A stretch of DNA of 64,000 nucleotides from Synaphobranchus kaupii (lineage: Eukaryota; Chordata; Actinopteri; Anguilliformes; Synaphobranchidae), in the NCBI GenBank assembly GCA_029718625.1, contig CM056378.1:62953027-63017026 (forward strand), given 5' to 3'. The translations under genes were made by a program, and so were the position numbers. Positions 23,038 to 35,757 of this stretch are shown here, piece by piece. Below the pieces are notes generated by a model. It did no database searches, was not told where the DNA came from, and worked only from the letters and a program-made list of their open reading frames with translations. Numbering within the stretch: position 1 is the stretch's first letter; the number at the start of each line of letters is the position of its first letter.

Positions 23038-23839
23038 GCACCCCATGGTTCAACGTGACCTTTCCGAAGCAGTCCAAGCAATGGGTTGCAAAGAAAATAT
23101 ACAGTACTGTGCAAATGTCTTAGGCACCCTAGATCTTTTATGGAGATTTTTTCTTAGATGTTTATTTTTTGTCTTCTGCTTTAGTGTGTCAGTAGAAAAG
23201 AGCAAATTGTAGATTTCCAAACATTTATTTTCCAAAAACTTAATTGAACTTTCATCAGAGAAAAGAAGAACAAGGAGTTCTGCAACAGATGGTATGGTCT
23301 CCACAGAGGCCTGTTCTCAACATCACCGAAGCTGTCTGGGATTAGCTGGACAGACAGAAGCAAGCGAGACAGCCAAATTCTGCAGAAGAACAGTGGCAAG
23401 TTCTCCAAAATGCTTAGAACAATCTACCAGCTGATTTTCTTATAAAACTGAACAACAGTGTACCAAAGAGAGTTGATGCTCTTTTAAAGGGAAAGGGTGG
23501 TCACACCAAATATTGATTTGATTCTGTTTTTATTGTTTACTGTTCTTTGTAGTGAATTGTTTGATATTTAGAAACTTTTAATTTAATTATTTTTGAAAGG
23601 ATATTCGCCTTAAGGATTTTCTTTACATGCAAGACTTTTGCACAGTACTGTATGTTCCTACCACACAGAACTTCAGAGAAGAACTTGTTGACTGTGCAAT
23701 ATCAATGCGACGGGACACAACTATCCTCTACAAAGTGCCCAGATGCAACACTACGACCCTACCTCCAAATATTGCTCCTGTGCTAAAGCCAGACAAGGAG
23801 GAGGTCATAGCTGCTCTTAAATCACAGTACAAAAAATAA
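23038..23839 (+). pseudogene. terminal exon split by a Tc1 derivative
   Basis: After acceptor CTTGCAG the exon reads TPWFNVTFPKQSKQWVAKK up to 23101. It is then interrupted by the 549-bp element at 23102-23650 and resumes at 23651-23839 with VPTTQNFREELVDCA and a C-terminus ending KSQYKK before TAA. Both halves are in the same frame once the element and one TA copy are ignored, so the exon was intact when the element arrived. With the element present, translation stops soon inside it. A polyadenylation signal AATAAA follows at 23927-23932. The family is the same unrecognised one as the exon at 22632. Confidence 0.65.
23102..23650 (+). mobile_element. Tc1 deletion derivative inside an exon
   Basis: Ends are CAGTACTGTGCAAATGTC and GACTTTTGCACAGTACTG, with TA at 23100-23101 and 23651-23652. 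The interior keeps a decayed C-terminal transposase remnant (text like GGGTGGTCACACCAAATATTG near the 3' end, which in intact elements encodes the carboxyl end). The N-terminal two thirds are missing. Confidence 0.88.
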
Positions 23840-23926
23840 TTGCCCAATGTCTGTTTACTCAAGAATACATGTAGATTTTAGAATATCACAAGCAGTGGAG
23901 AAATATACTGTTTTATTTTTCTTTTA

Positions 23927-23932
23927 AATAAA
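23927..23932 (+). terminator. polyadenylation signal AATAAA
   Basis: AATAAA lies 88 bp after the stop codon of the split terminal exon, and no nearer signal was noticed. Confidence 0.5.
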
Positions 23933-24626
23933 GGTTTGTTAGAACCTTTCTGTCTATAAAATATTCTACTTGAGACTGTTAGTCAGTTAGAAACTGTATA
24001 CTGCAATAAATGTATACAACCAAAGAAAGACTGACTATTTACAATTATTTATTGCAAAGAAAACAAAAAAAAACATTTTATAAATGTAGTCTTCAGATAT
24101 CTCCCTCCCCACCCTGCACCTCCCTACATGAGGTTGTCTGCTTCTGCTTCCTTGAAGCCCACATATTGTCCAGTTGGAGATGGTATCTTTCCCTGATGGC
24201 CAGGACGATGCAGGATGGCAAGACTTGTCAATTGCCTCTCCTCAGCTTCTCGCCTTGTAGAATCCATTCCAGGACAATCCTGTATTGACTAGAAAAATAA
24301 ATTGTCTTAGAAACCAAAGAAATGTCAAATTTCTTTAAATTGTGACTTACACAGCATGGTATACAATTATTTAATATATAAAACAAAATTTCTAGGCCTA
24401 TAGTAGAGATACGCCAGTTGTAAAATAATGTCATGTGGTATGCAACAAGAAGGAATACTACTGGTAACAACTTTCAACAATCAATTATGCAGAGCAAAAT
24501 TTCAGTACGAGACATTTTTGGTGGGAGTTGAAGACCAACTCACATATCAGATCACATTACCCTGGGACCAGCATCCCAACCCATCAATTGAACAAAGCCT
24601 TCTCAGTCTCTCAAACTATAGATATA
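23933..24626. other. intron DNA, no gene seen
   Basis: No exon or clear element. Short ORFs on both strands lack domains. Confidence 0.5.
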
Positions 24627-26895
24627 GGCAAGGCAAGTTAATTTATATAGCACATTTCATACACAGAGGCAATTACATACATAAATACAGAATAAGACAT
24701 ACAATAAAACAGGAATAAAATGCAGGGATTAAAATCAAAGTGCATATGTGGTGCAGAACATAAACGTTTTCAGTCTAGTTTTAAAAGTGGTCAGAGTTCG
24801 GGCGTGTCTGAGATCATCTGGAAGTTTATTCCAGCTGTGTGTAGCATAATAACTGAATGCTCACTATGTTTTGTTTTAACTCTGGGAATAATTAGACCGC
24901 TCCCAGATGACCTTAGGGGTCTGGCAGGTTTATATGGTAGAAGCAGGTCAGAAATGTATTTTGGTCCTAGGCCATTGAGTGATTTGTAGACATGCAGCAG
25001 TATTTTAAAGTCAATTATCTGAGAGATTGGAAGCCAGTGCAAAGACCTGAGAATTGGTGTAATATGTTCATATTTCTTAGTTTTTGTTAGAACTCTAGCA
25101 GCGGCATTTTGAATAAGCTGAAGCTGTCGAAGAGCTCTTTTCGATAGACCTGTCAGAAGACCATTACAATAGTCTACAATAGCCTACTAGAGACAAAAGC
25201 GTGGATAAGCTTTTCTAGGTCTTTTTTGGACATGAATCCTCTGATTCTTGCTATATTTTTCAGATGATAATAGGCTGATTTTGTTGTTGAGTTGATATGG
25301 CTATTCAAGTTTAGCTATTCCTATTCAAAATAAGATTTCTGGCCTGGCTTTTAGTCTGCAAAGCACTGACTTTCAACCTTTCATCATGGGTACTGTAGTC
25401 AATTACCTCAGTTTTGTCCTCATTTAGTTGAAGAACATTTTGGCGCATCCAAGTATTAATTTGCTCAATGCACTGATGTAGCAAGTCAATGGGACCATAA
25501 TCGCTCGGTGAGAGAGCTATGTAGATTTGGGTGTCATCTGCATAATTATGGTAGGCGATTTTGTTATTTTGTAGAATTTGGCCTAGCAGAAGCATGTAAA
25601 GATTGAATAAAAGAGGGCCTAAGACTGATCCTTCGGGGACTCCACATGTCATGTTAGTTCGCTCGGATACAAAGTTGCCAATGGAGACAAGATAGTTCTT
25701 GTCATGCAGATAGGACCTGAACCAATCAAGGACAGTGCCTGAAAGTCCAACCCAGTTTTCCAACCTGTCTAATAAAGTGTTGTGGTCTACAGTGTCGAAG
25801 GCAGCACTAAGGTCCAATAACACTAGGATTGAGATTTTTCCGGAGTCAGTGTTTAAGCTAATGTCATTTAGGAATTTAGCAGTTTCAGTGCTATGATGGG
25901 GGCGAAAACCTGATTGAAAGTTATCAAGGCAGCCATTTGAGGACAAAAAGTTACTAAGTTGCTGGTAAACAACTTTTTCAATAACTACCTATGAAAGGTA
26001 TATTTGATATAGGTCTGTAGTTATTAAGTAAAGACACATCTAGGCTGCTTTTAAAAAAAAGAGGCTTAATAACCACAGTTTTCAAAGCCTTTGGGAAATT
26101 GCCTGATAGGAGAGAACCGTTGACTATTTGTAGTAATTCAGTCGCCAAGCAGTTAAAAACATTTGTTAAAAAGCTTGTGGCCAGAATATCAAGGTAGCAG
26201 GTAACACCGTTTCCTCAAGGGTTTTATAGTCAATGGCGTTAAACTGCATCATGTTTGCCAAGTTATCTATCTGAATGTAATGGCAACATACTTGTTTTAT
26301 TTGACATAGAAGAATTGATGGCTTGTCTAATGCCTTGAGGTTGCAAACTCATTACATTTACTAATGGAGTTCAGGGGCTATTGGTACCGGCGGGTTTGTT
26401 AGCCTATCAACAGTGGCAAATAGAATGTGAGTTTTTAATGTTATTGTTGATAATCTCAGAGAAAAAGGATTGTCTAGTGCTTCTTATATCTGAATTGTAG
26501 ATGAGAAGTCTCTCTTTATAGATATCATAGTGAATCTGGAGACTTGATTTTCGACACTCCCTCTTCTGGGTTTTTACAGACATAGCATTTCTCCACGGTG
26601 CTTTTTGCTTGCCAGAGATTGATTTAGCCTTCACAGGTGCAATGGCATCGATAACTTTAACAATTTTAGAATTTAAATTGTCCAGAACATCTTTAACAGA
26701 AGTTGAAGCAGGGGCTGGAGACAAAGAGATGGCCTCCATAAACAATGTATTAGTCTTCTCATTAATAAACCGTTTTTTAACAGTTTCAGATATAATATGA
26801 ATGTCAGGAGTAATAGACATGTCAAAGAATACACAACAGTGATCCAGTAAGGCAACATCAATTACAGCAACATTTGTGTTCAGGGTTGGGGGCAA
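24627..26895 (-). mobile_element. L2-type LINE 1, 3' half (reverse transcriptase)
   Basis: The 3' end is the GGCAAGGCAAG tail at 24627. Next to it is the TTTATATAGCACATTTCATAC text common in fish genomes, here seen to be the LINE 3' end. Minus-strand fragments then encode the C-terminal LHWLPISQIIDFKIL block (24791-25042). Reverse transcriptase follows at 25311-25946 (FQSGFRPHHSTETA, LLDLSAAFDTVDH, GVPEGSVLGPLLF and the catalytic YADDTQIY), then a linker with KQKAPWRNAMS (26407-26895). Stops and frame shifts separate the blocks, so it is dead. Its 5' half continues at 31377-33480, the two being parted by a 4.5-kb insertion complex. Confidence 0.9.
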
Positions 26896-27912
26896 TTGTA
26901 ATAAAAAGTTGTGTTACAATTGACCCCTGTTACAATTGCCTCCAGAATACTCTATATAGTCCACAGCAACAGTTGGTTATGAAAGATTGCCACTCTTTAT
27001 TCAAACACTACAAAAAAAACATGTACTACAGTACTTAAGGCGGCCAACAGGTTTAAAGTTAAAACTATTTAAACAGCAGCATTCAGCATTGTAAAAAAAC
27101 AAATACAAAACTTAGTTTCATAATTTTCCCGTTTCCAAAACCCAAATCAAACAAGGAAAGGTGTACGCTGTGGATAAAATTATGTGGGCAACCTCATTCA
27201 CAACTGAACCCCAAGGAGATGACGTAGCACATCTAACATTATGTTTACTCCAAGGTAAAAAGCTAACGTCAGTTAACATCAACGTTACCCTTATTTTGGT
27301 GTTAATAGCTACCATAACTGAAAAAAGAAACTAGCTACACAATGGTAGCCAATTGATTTAAAATATATCAAAATCAAAATATATTTCACTGGTTTCCGTG
27401 GTCTAACAATGTAGCTAACGTTAATCACATCCTTAGCTTTGGCTATCCGTAACGGACGTCAGCTGTATAGCTCTATCTAAAAAGGGACACAATAAATTAA
27501 TCTTTAAAAGAAGGAAAGAAAATCACTATTCTCTAACAAACATGTTATTCCCGCAATTTGGTAGTGGGAAGCCAAGTCCCAAGTAACGTTACCCAAACAC
27601 CTGTTGCTGCTGTCTGCAACTACTGCTGCTGAGTGGAGCTGCAGTTACATGCCGACCACCTCCAACTAAAATGTCAGTAAGCTAAAAACATGAATAATGC
27701 AATAACGTAATGGACACTAAATAGACAAAGTATTGGAATATTTAGCTAATAGTTTGTGAAATAATATTAAACTCTAGCTTGAGCCATTTAATTTGAAACA
27801 GTAAATTTAATCTCACCTCAAATGTAATGTCCACTTCCGTAGCGTGAAATCAATACTGTGCTGTTGTAACTAGCCATTTTTAAGCCAAAGCGAGCGCATC
27901 TAACATTAGCTG
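26896..27912. other. first part of the insertion complex within LINE 1
   Basis: Begins with GTTACAATTGACCCCTGTTACAATTG. No exon or transposase was recognised. It contains AACGTTACC and TAACGTC motifs usual in fish intergenic DNA. It must have entered after the LINE, because the same LINE resumes beyond 31376. Confidence 0.45.
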
Positions 27913-28335
27913 AAGGGGCGTAGGTTTCATTTGAACATTGGGGGGGACCACAAACAGTAACATTTCTTTGTGATGATAATGGAGGGGGACACTAATAATA
28001 TACCATCAAACAGTAGCGAACCATGACTATTAGACCGAGGCCGTCAACCGTTCCCGTGAGCAAAGCAATACGAAGTATCGAGGGGTCTGGGGGTCCTCCC
28101 CCAGAAAAATCTAAGCCATTTAAAACTAATTTCCTGCATTTCTACACAACCTCACACAGGGCATTTTCTAAAATAAAATGTTTTATTTATGAACATTTTG
28201 GAGAAGTTATTTTTTTTATTTTTTTTATTTTTTCAAAGCACTAGGTGAGATTTGAGATGCTTTCATATAAATCTAAAGCCATGGTAGGCTAATCAGTACA
28301 TTAGTGGATAAGATAAGTTTATAACATTTTAAACT

Positions 28336-29061
28336 CTGTGGTTCTCAAACTCGGTCCTGGGGGGCCCCTGTGTATGCTGGTTTCCGTTCCAACCACAATT
28401 GCAATCCCAAAATTTTAACAAGATGTTAGTTTTTCTTAATTAGGTGTTTTTCATGTTTAGAGGGATTATTTACCCTCTTAAGACAAATGTCAGAAATAGT
28501 TATGTATACCATGAAGACTATCCCATGTTCACATTGTGCTTACAGTGCTATCTTGCAAACAATAATACAAGGTAACAATTTTTTAACTGATCCATTTAAA
28601 GACTGAGGTGAATCAATAGGCTCCTAATTACGTTCCTTAATTTTTTCCTAAAACTTAACACAATGCAGACTTGGCTCATTATCATTTGCTTTGTCTTTTG
28701 AATTGTTCATTAGGCTATTTACCAAGACGCTAGTTTTAGTTGCCAATGTGTCCACAATTTCACCAATTAGGAGCCTATTGATTCACAGTCTTTAATTGGT
28801 TTAATTTGATCATTGACATTTTTACCTCTCTTTTTGTAATTGTTTGCAATATAGCACAATGTCAGTTATTTTACTTTTATTCTTCATGACATGCATAGCT
28901 ATTGCGAATAGAATGTGGCTTCAGAAGGGAAATAATCCCTCTAAACATGAAAAACACCTAATTAAGAAAAATCAACACCTTGTTCAAATTCTGGGATTGC
29001 AATTGTGGTTGGAACGAAAACCAGCATATGCAGGGGGCCCCAGGACACACTTTAACCACTG
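28336..29061. mobile_element. hAT-type long-TIR MITE, older copy
   Basis: Arms of about 130 bp are inverted: CTGTGGTTCTCAAACTC at the left, and on both sides CCAACCACAATTGCAAT or its complement. Same family as 29295-30012. The flanking duplication is no longer recognisable, so this copy is older or damaged. Confidence 0.8.
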
Positions 29062-29294
29062 CCCTAGTGGTAGTCGTCGACATCCCAATTAAGGTATTCA
29101 CATTTCTCTGAACTTCTAAATTAGGCTACAACTTTAAGAAAAGCCTCATAATTCCGATGAAGGATTCTTACAGTGTCGTCGCTTGCAAATACATCAGCCT
29201 CTCAAGTTGCACTGCAGCGCAATAAAATAAACATTTTAAGGAACCAAGTAGCCTACCTTTAAGAAGCTACAACTGTTGAAGAGATTCTCTATTC

Positions 29295-30012
29295 CAGTGG
29301 TTCTCAACCCTGGTCCACTGTGTATGCTGGTTTTCGTTCCAACCACAATTGCAATACTTGAATTTTAACAAGCTGTAAATTTTTCTTAATTAGGTGTTTT
29401 TAATGTTTAGAGGGATTATTTATGTTCTTAAGCCGCATTATGTTAATAGCTATGCATGCCATGAAGAATAAAAGTCCAATATTCACATTGTGCTGTATTG
29501 TAAACAATTAAAAGGAGGTAAAAAATGTTTTAACTGATCAGATTAAAGACTGAGGTGAATCAATTGGCTCATAATTGGTGAAATTGTGGACACATGGCCA
29601 CTAAAACTAACCGTTTGGTAAATAATGAAGAATTCAAAGACAAAGCAAATGATAATGAGCCAAACCTGCATTGTGTTAACAAGTTTAAGGAAAAAATTAT
29701 GAAGGAACTTAAACTTGTGTTCAATTACCTAATTAGGAGCCTATTCACCTGAGTTCTTACCTCTTCTTTGTAATTGTTTGCAATATAACACAATGAGCAT
29801 AACGAACATGGGATTTTTTTTCTTCAAAGCATGCATACCTATTGCTAACATAGGTGGCTTAAGAGTAAAGAGTTTAAAGTGTTCTCTCTATACAATAAAA
29901 ACACCTAATTAAGAAAAAATAACAGCTTGTTAAAATTCTGGTATTGCAATTGTGGTTGGAACGAAAACCAGCATACACAGTGGTACTCCAGGACCAGGGT
30001 TGAGAACCACTG
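29295..30012. mobile_element. hAT-type long-TIR MITE with 8-bp duplication
   Basis: The ends CAGTGGTTCTCAACCCTGG and its complement are near perfect. An exact 8-bp duplication CTCTATTC flanks it (29287-29294 and 30013-30020), diagnostic of the hAT superfamily. It has no coding capacity, at 718 bp. Confidence 0.92.
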
Positions 30013-30828
30013 CTCTATTCAATTGTCCAGCAACGTCGACATTTCCACAGTGCTACCTAACGTTATCGCACTCGAGGCTGTAATACATTGCTTGTTGTAA
30101 AAAACCAAAATTTTTTTGTAGCCTACTTTTTTACAAGGCATAGACTGTACAAAAATAAGGAGTAGTTAAAGATAGTGTCATCATAGCTTAAGTTAGGAAC
30201 AGCACCTACAGTAGCCTAGCCTAGCTGAATGGGGAAACTTCGGGGTCGGCGGTTCTTTTATTCACTGTGGGGATTTTGATTAGATTTTTAGTTGAGAGGA
30301 TCGTTTCAGGTGAAACGAATGAAACGTAGCAAAGGCCGCCTATGCACCAAACAAACCATCTGTTCTACCCCCGTAACGAGTGTCTCGATTTCATGCTCGT
30401 GAAGTTTCTCGTCTTTTTTTGCGGTCTTGAGTTCTCCATTACAACCAACCTGATTATACATAATGTTACACAAAACACTGGGTTATGGGAATTGAAGTCC
30501 ATAGTATTATCGGCTTGAACAATAACCTCTAATTGTTGACTACATATCCCATTTGTGCTTTTATAAACTCGAACTTGTCGTGGCCATCAGATAAACGATT
30601 GCTACTGTTTGAAGTAGCGAGGGGGTGGGTCGATAATTCATACTATGTTTACGGGCGTAACATATCTTTCCGCATAAATTTAAGTCATTTTTTACCGTTG
30701 TTCCAGCCTTTATTGACTGTAAGCTTTACATGGGAGAGGGATCAGTTATGGTTTGGGGGGACAATTAGACTCTTTCCAAACATTGGGGGGACAGTCCCCC
30801 CTGTCCCCCCATAATCCTACGCCCATGG

Positions 30829-31376
30829 TTAGCTGGCTAGTTACCACTTAGCTACTGTGCTGAAACTTATTTGGACGTTTGGTTAGCTTACTAATATAAA
30901 AGACCATATGTTAGTGTATGATAATAATGTCTTCATGAATGAGATATGGTTTGCTATTTGCCAAGCCAGCTAGTCCCTCTGCTGATATCTGTTCTGTTAG
31001 GTCGCTGTGGTAGCTATCTGGCAAATGAGACCACACGCTGTGATGGAAATAATGCTGCCTAGCATCATACAACCTACATTGAGTCATTTCAGCTAGCATT
31101 TAAACTACATTACAAATATGAAATTGAAGATCAATTTTTCCAAAAGTTCCTAAAGTTACCAAAAGTGCAGTAGCCTACTTTCATGGTTGAAAACGCCATG
31201 TTTGCTTTGATTGACACAAAGCTTGACGGACATAGCAACAGTTACTACTGTTGTTATGACGCGACACGCTGCGTGTATCGGATCATATTTTTTTCTCCCC
31301 TCCTATATCCGATCCAGCGTTCTGGGCCAGTATCAGCCCGATACCGATGCCCTGGATCGGATCGGGACATCCCTAG
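30829..31376. other. end of the insertion complex, with a small MITE
   Basis: No exon. At about 31270-31376 lies CGATCCGATCC / GGATCGGATCGGGACATCCC text, recognised as a fish MITE end, abutting the LINE at CCCTAGTCC. Confidence 0.5.
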
Positions 31377-33480
31377 TCCAAAGGTGTCCAGTATGGCAGA
31401 AAGTTCTTTGGCACTGTTGTCATTGGAATTATCAATATGAATATTAAAATCACCAGAAATTATAAAACAATCAAATTCAGTAGAAATAATGGACAATAGC
31501 TCAATAAAGTCATTGAAAAAAATTGCAGAGTATTTTGGTGGCCTGTATATAATTAATAGTAAAATTTGAGGGGAGGATTTCAATATGGCAGAGAGGTATT
31601 CAAAAGATGTGAAATCTCCAAGTGATGTCTGCTTACACTGAAATACATCCCTAAATAAGGCAACTACTCCGCCTCGTTTTCTACCAACTCTGACAACATC
31701 CATAAAATTGAAATTGAGAGCAGTTAACTCAATGAGGACTGTTGCACCGCCATTTTTGTCTAACCAGGTTTCAGTTAAGAACATAAAATGAAGTTTATGA
31801 GAAATTATAAAATTATTAATTAAAAACTATTTCTTCACTAGAGATCTAACATTAAGCAGGGCTAGTTTTATTTTTTTTGTGATAGGCCCCAAGGCAGATT
31901 TGGGTTGATGTTGACGTGGGATAACTTAAAGGTTGGAAAACTTTACCATAAGAGTAGAGTGTGCCCTGTTAATTCTGTTTCTAATCAAAATAGGGATAGG
32001 AAATATTTCAGGCACATTGGGTCCCAGCTTGCACCGGGAGTAAGTAAGAGTAACACTGCTATTATGGCGGGGACCCTGGAAATATCAATAAGCGCCTGCT
32101 GTATCTTGTACACTGCGGTTGCTATCTGCAGTGTTGACAGGACATGCTGTACTCTGGACAAGGCGCTATTGTAGATGTTGATGCTGACATTGCGACCGAA
32201 GTGTTCTGTCAGAGGAAGGATGGGGGGGGCAAGATGGTTTGTCAGGCTTTATTGGATAGGGATTTGGTGGTGTGGGGTTTTGATGGCCTTGGATGAATGA
32301 GTTATGTTTCTTCTTGTTGGCGCCAGCTAATATTTCATCGAGTTCCTGGAGCTTTTCCCTCAGGGCTGTAACCCTGAGTGGGGAGAGGGGGGGGGGGGGG
32401 GGGCAGCTGGGGAGATTGAGGAGGTTTTGGGGACCGCTGGGGAGATTGAGGAGATTCTGGCGACCGCTGCTCCCTTAGGCTCATGGATCGGGGGACGGAT
32501 GGGTGATGGCTGTAGTAGAGCAGGTTAGCACCGAGCAGCCATGTTCCGGTTCTCTTTGGATGTAAGCCATCCACTCTGAAAAGGTCCCTGCCCTCCTAGA
32601 ACAGATTGTAATTGTCAATAAAATTCATATTATGAGCAGCACATGAAGAGCTAAGCCAGGTGTTTAGGCTCAAAAGCCTGCTGGACTGGTTTATTCCACG
32701 TCCAGTTGCGGAAGTAGGACCAGAAATATGCACTTGAACTGATGATTGCCTAAGACTCTTAGTAAGAGTGCTAAATAAATGGATGAAATCCCGTTTTAAT
32801 AATTAAGACTGTTGTTTTGAAATGTAATTTGAGCCAACATTTTCTCAACCATGGGGTCATTTGATCAAATTTGCTGGATTTTTTAGTCAGAGAATCTACT
32901 GTGGCTCCAGGAAAACAGAACTCTTACCATCATACCTCTGACATCCCTGATTATTGAGTCACCTAGGATTAGAGTCTTAGGCTGGGGCGGGTTCTGGGCA
33001 GGTGGGGCAGCGGGATGATTTACTTGCCTTTCGCTGAGTTTGAAGCGTCGCTGGCCGTATTGTGTGTTATAGTGTTTCGGGGGAGAGTTCTTCAGTGAGG
33101 CAAGCCTTATAGCACTGTTTCTCTGCGGGATAGGCTGCAGAGGATATTTGTCAACATGCTCCTGGTGTGCTGGAGCAGTATGACTCAGTGGGACTACTAG
33201 CACCTCAAATCTGTTTTTGATCTTGAGAGGCTGAGATTGCAGGAGACTGGGGGAGTTTTTTCGGCGTTGATTCTTCTTCTTATCCCACGATGGTCACTGT
33301 TGTTGCCCTGGTCTGCCTTCAAGTGCTCCTCGGAAGTTCCTATTTCCCAGTGGCCAAATCGTAATGACAAGGTTGACGCATTCACATGCTCCGAAATTGG
33401 AATAACCAGCAAACTTGTTGGTCTAGAAAGTAAATAAAAATAAATAAATGAATAAAAAATAAAAATTATCTCTGACTTTC
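31377..33480 (-). mobile_element. L2-type LINE 1, 5' half (endonuclease, ORF1-like)
   Basis: On the minus strand 31377-31784 encodes an apurinic-type endonuclease with FLTETWLDKNG, IIYRPPKYS and IISGDFNIHIDN. These are the glutamate, tyrosine/arginine and GDFN motifs of the exonuclease-endonuclease-phosphatase fold. Upstream (32883-33203) an ORF1-like piece holds TLILGDSIIRDVRG, which resembles the start of the esterase-like ORF1 domain of some L2/CR1 LINEs. A G-run (32387-32402) and frame breaks interrupt the rest. The 5' boundary near 33480 is approximate. Confidence 0.82.
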
Positions 33481-34495
33481 CCACTTGTAATTACGATTTG
33501 GAGGTTCATTGAAGTGCAACTTCCATGTCGGAAACCCATATTTCCAAAAATTCCGACAGCACTTGAACTGTTCTTGCGCGGAGTGATAGGCTACTAAAAG
33601 TTACCGGCTCTCTTATCGGATGTTCATAATCTAATGGAGACGTAATTGTATGCCTTGTTCCGATTCAGTTTTAGCCAATTTAATCAACAACGGTGTGACC
33701 TGGACAGCATCACTGATGCCTTACATACTATTTTGGGGGTAAGTAAAACAATATAAAATTTTTCTAAATGGGTGAACTATCCCTTTAAAAGAGGTGAAAG
33801 TCAGCTGACATGGTCCAATAGCCTACCATACTCACAATTACGACCTGAAACTCACCCGTGTTACAATAACCACGTGGATACAAAAGGGTCTAACAAAAGT
33901 GTCTGCTCAATTAAGCCTGATTTTAAAAAATTATGCACAGTCAAATAAAACCAAGATAGGTTTATTTAGATTTATTACAATGAGATCTCGGGAGCAGTGG
34001 TAACAAAAGAAGAGGAAGCTCAAGCTAACTCAACTTTAATATATTTTAAACTTTAATATAATAACTCACACTAACTTTAAAAGCTAATTATCTCTGACCA
34101 GAAAACAAAAGGCAAAATAAAGTCTTCCGTAGCCTTACTAGTTTATTCTCCATAAAAGACTCCCTTTTAAAGAAGTGAAGCTTCCTCCCAAAAATGGCCC
34201 ATGAAGGTCTAGCTACCAAAGGCGCTGGCCCAATCCAGTTTTTGCTCCACCCTCGTAAACTTCACTTGCAAACTTTACTTGGGAGGATGTGACGCACATA
34301 CCAATAAAACAGGAGTACACTTGTGTTTAGGGAGTGGGAGGGAGCGAGGGCGGAGCGAGTTATTTGAATTCAGGCGCACTTCACCCCATTTATACTCGGA
34401 AGTTAACCATGCTGCTGCACAGTGGCGTAACGTGGGATCTGGGATGTAAAACATCTGTCACCGGAGCCTACTTTTAAACAGATTAAACTCTCAAC
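33481..34495. repeat. dispersed-repeat DNA, no gene
   Basis: 33850-33950 (GATACAAAAGGGTCTAAC, AATTAAGCCTGAT) matches 39320-39410. 34250-34280 (CCACCCTCGTAAACTTCAC) matches about 38500. No exon seen. Confidence 0.55.
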
Positions 34496-34503
34496 CTGTT
34501 TAC

Positions 34504-35757
34504 CAGGGCCGGCCCGACCCAATAAATAAAGTAAACATTTGTTTAGGGCCTCGCGATTGGTTCGGGGCCCTAGCCCCTCCCTCCAAGATAATAATAATTT
34601 TTATGAAAAAAATTTTTTGCCAATCAATTCATCTAATAAACAGTACACACAACCGTAACAATGAAATGTAGTATGTTTCGTTTTGTATATTTTTCTAAAT
34701 TTCTTAAACCTAATTTTGGAACTAGGAAGGAGGATTTTAAATTGTGGGTGCTGCACCGCAGATGATGCGCGCACAGTTAGCGCGACGCAGCACCATTTAA
34801 TGTTAGATTACCGCCGAGTCCGACTGGCAGGCCAGGTTAGCGTCTACTACACTGTTACTGCCTGTGAACTGCCAGCAGTAGTAGCTAGGTGTCCACTATG
34901 AAACGAATGTACCCACCTGGGTCAGAAAAAAGAAAAAAATCGAAGAGGAGAAAAGAAGTCGAGAAAAAGGTAAGCTGCAAGCATATATGCATAGGCGGAG
35001 GGTGGCAATGCCTTCCCCTGGCCGGACATGGCAATTAAAATGATGTAGGCTGTTAAATATAAATACAAATGCTAGCGATAGAGGATTTGAGGTTGAGTTA
35101 GCTCACTCAATCCACTAGGCTACTGCCGGAGGAGGTAACTAAGCTGGTCGGCAGCGTGTAGCTGATTGCTGCATGGTTAAACTACTTGTACTAACGTTAG
35201 TTGGTTAGTTGGCAATTATCAACGCGTTGTCCTGTCAGTGAAGCGGCAGTCAAGCTGAAGGATCATCACGGACTCATGGAGGATTTCTGGACACTGTCAC
35301 ACTCTCTGTTAATGTCAATTAAAAATGTTATAAATTATGTGTGTGTTGGCTGCCATGCCGAAAGAAAAAAACAAATCACGCATAGGCTATCTTCGCTTAA
35401 ATAATTAGCCTATCAATGTGACGTGAAAATGTGATTGTCAGGGGTGCTTTAATGCTTTTATCTTTTATTGTACTTTTATTGCACTTTTGTATTGTACAGT
35501 TTATCTTGTTTAACAATTTGATTTATAGCCTGTTGTTCTTTGCACTTTGTTCAAATCTGCTACATTCGGTTGTTTTAACATATATTTTTAAATAAATAAT
35601 TGTGTTCCCTAAGGCAATGGCTTTTTCATTAATCTAAATATATTTCTATTGGTGCCAAATCTTGCTGGCTGGTGCTTGGGGGGTGGTTTTCGACCGAAAC
35701 AGAGGGCCCCATATAGACTTTTTGTTTAGGGCCCCCAAAAACCTTGGGCCGGCACTG
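34504..35757 (+). mobile_element. hAT deletion derivative, 1,254 bp
   Basis: Termini CAGGGCCGGCCC and GGGCCGGCACTG are inverted. The 8-bp duplication CTGTTTAC flanks the element exactly (34496-34503 and 35758-35765). Inside are a 5' region, one small coding exon with donor (34898-34969) and a 3' untranslated-like tail with ATAAATAAT near 35595. The transposase body is absent, so this is an internal-deletion derivative mobilised, if at all, in trans. Confidence 0.92.
34898..34969 (+). pseudogene. remnant first exon of a hAT transposase
   Basis: An ATG opens a 24-codon basic stretch beginning MKRMYPPGSEKRKKS and ending at AAG|GTAAGC. The short Lys/Arg-rich opening followed at once by a splice donor resembles the N-terminus of ZMYM1-like hAT proteins as I recall them. 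No matching downstream exons remain inside the element. Confidence 0.6.

Larger units (their letters stand above)
27913..30828. mobile_element. composite TIR element, about 2.9 kb
   Basis: Outer ends GGGGCGTAGGTTT (about 27916) and AATCCTACGCCC (about 30823) are inverted. The sequence TTAGCTG stands on both outer sides (27906-27912 and 30829-30835), a likely target duplication. Both ends have runs of G or C. The element carries two hAT-type hairpins (28336 and 29295). No transposase ORF was seen. The superfamily is uncertain. Confidence 0.6.

Noticed and set aside
24457..24720. Plus-strand 96-codon ORF ending at the LINE tail
   Set aside because: Its C-terminal half is the LINE 3' tail read in reverse. 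No independent support.
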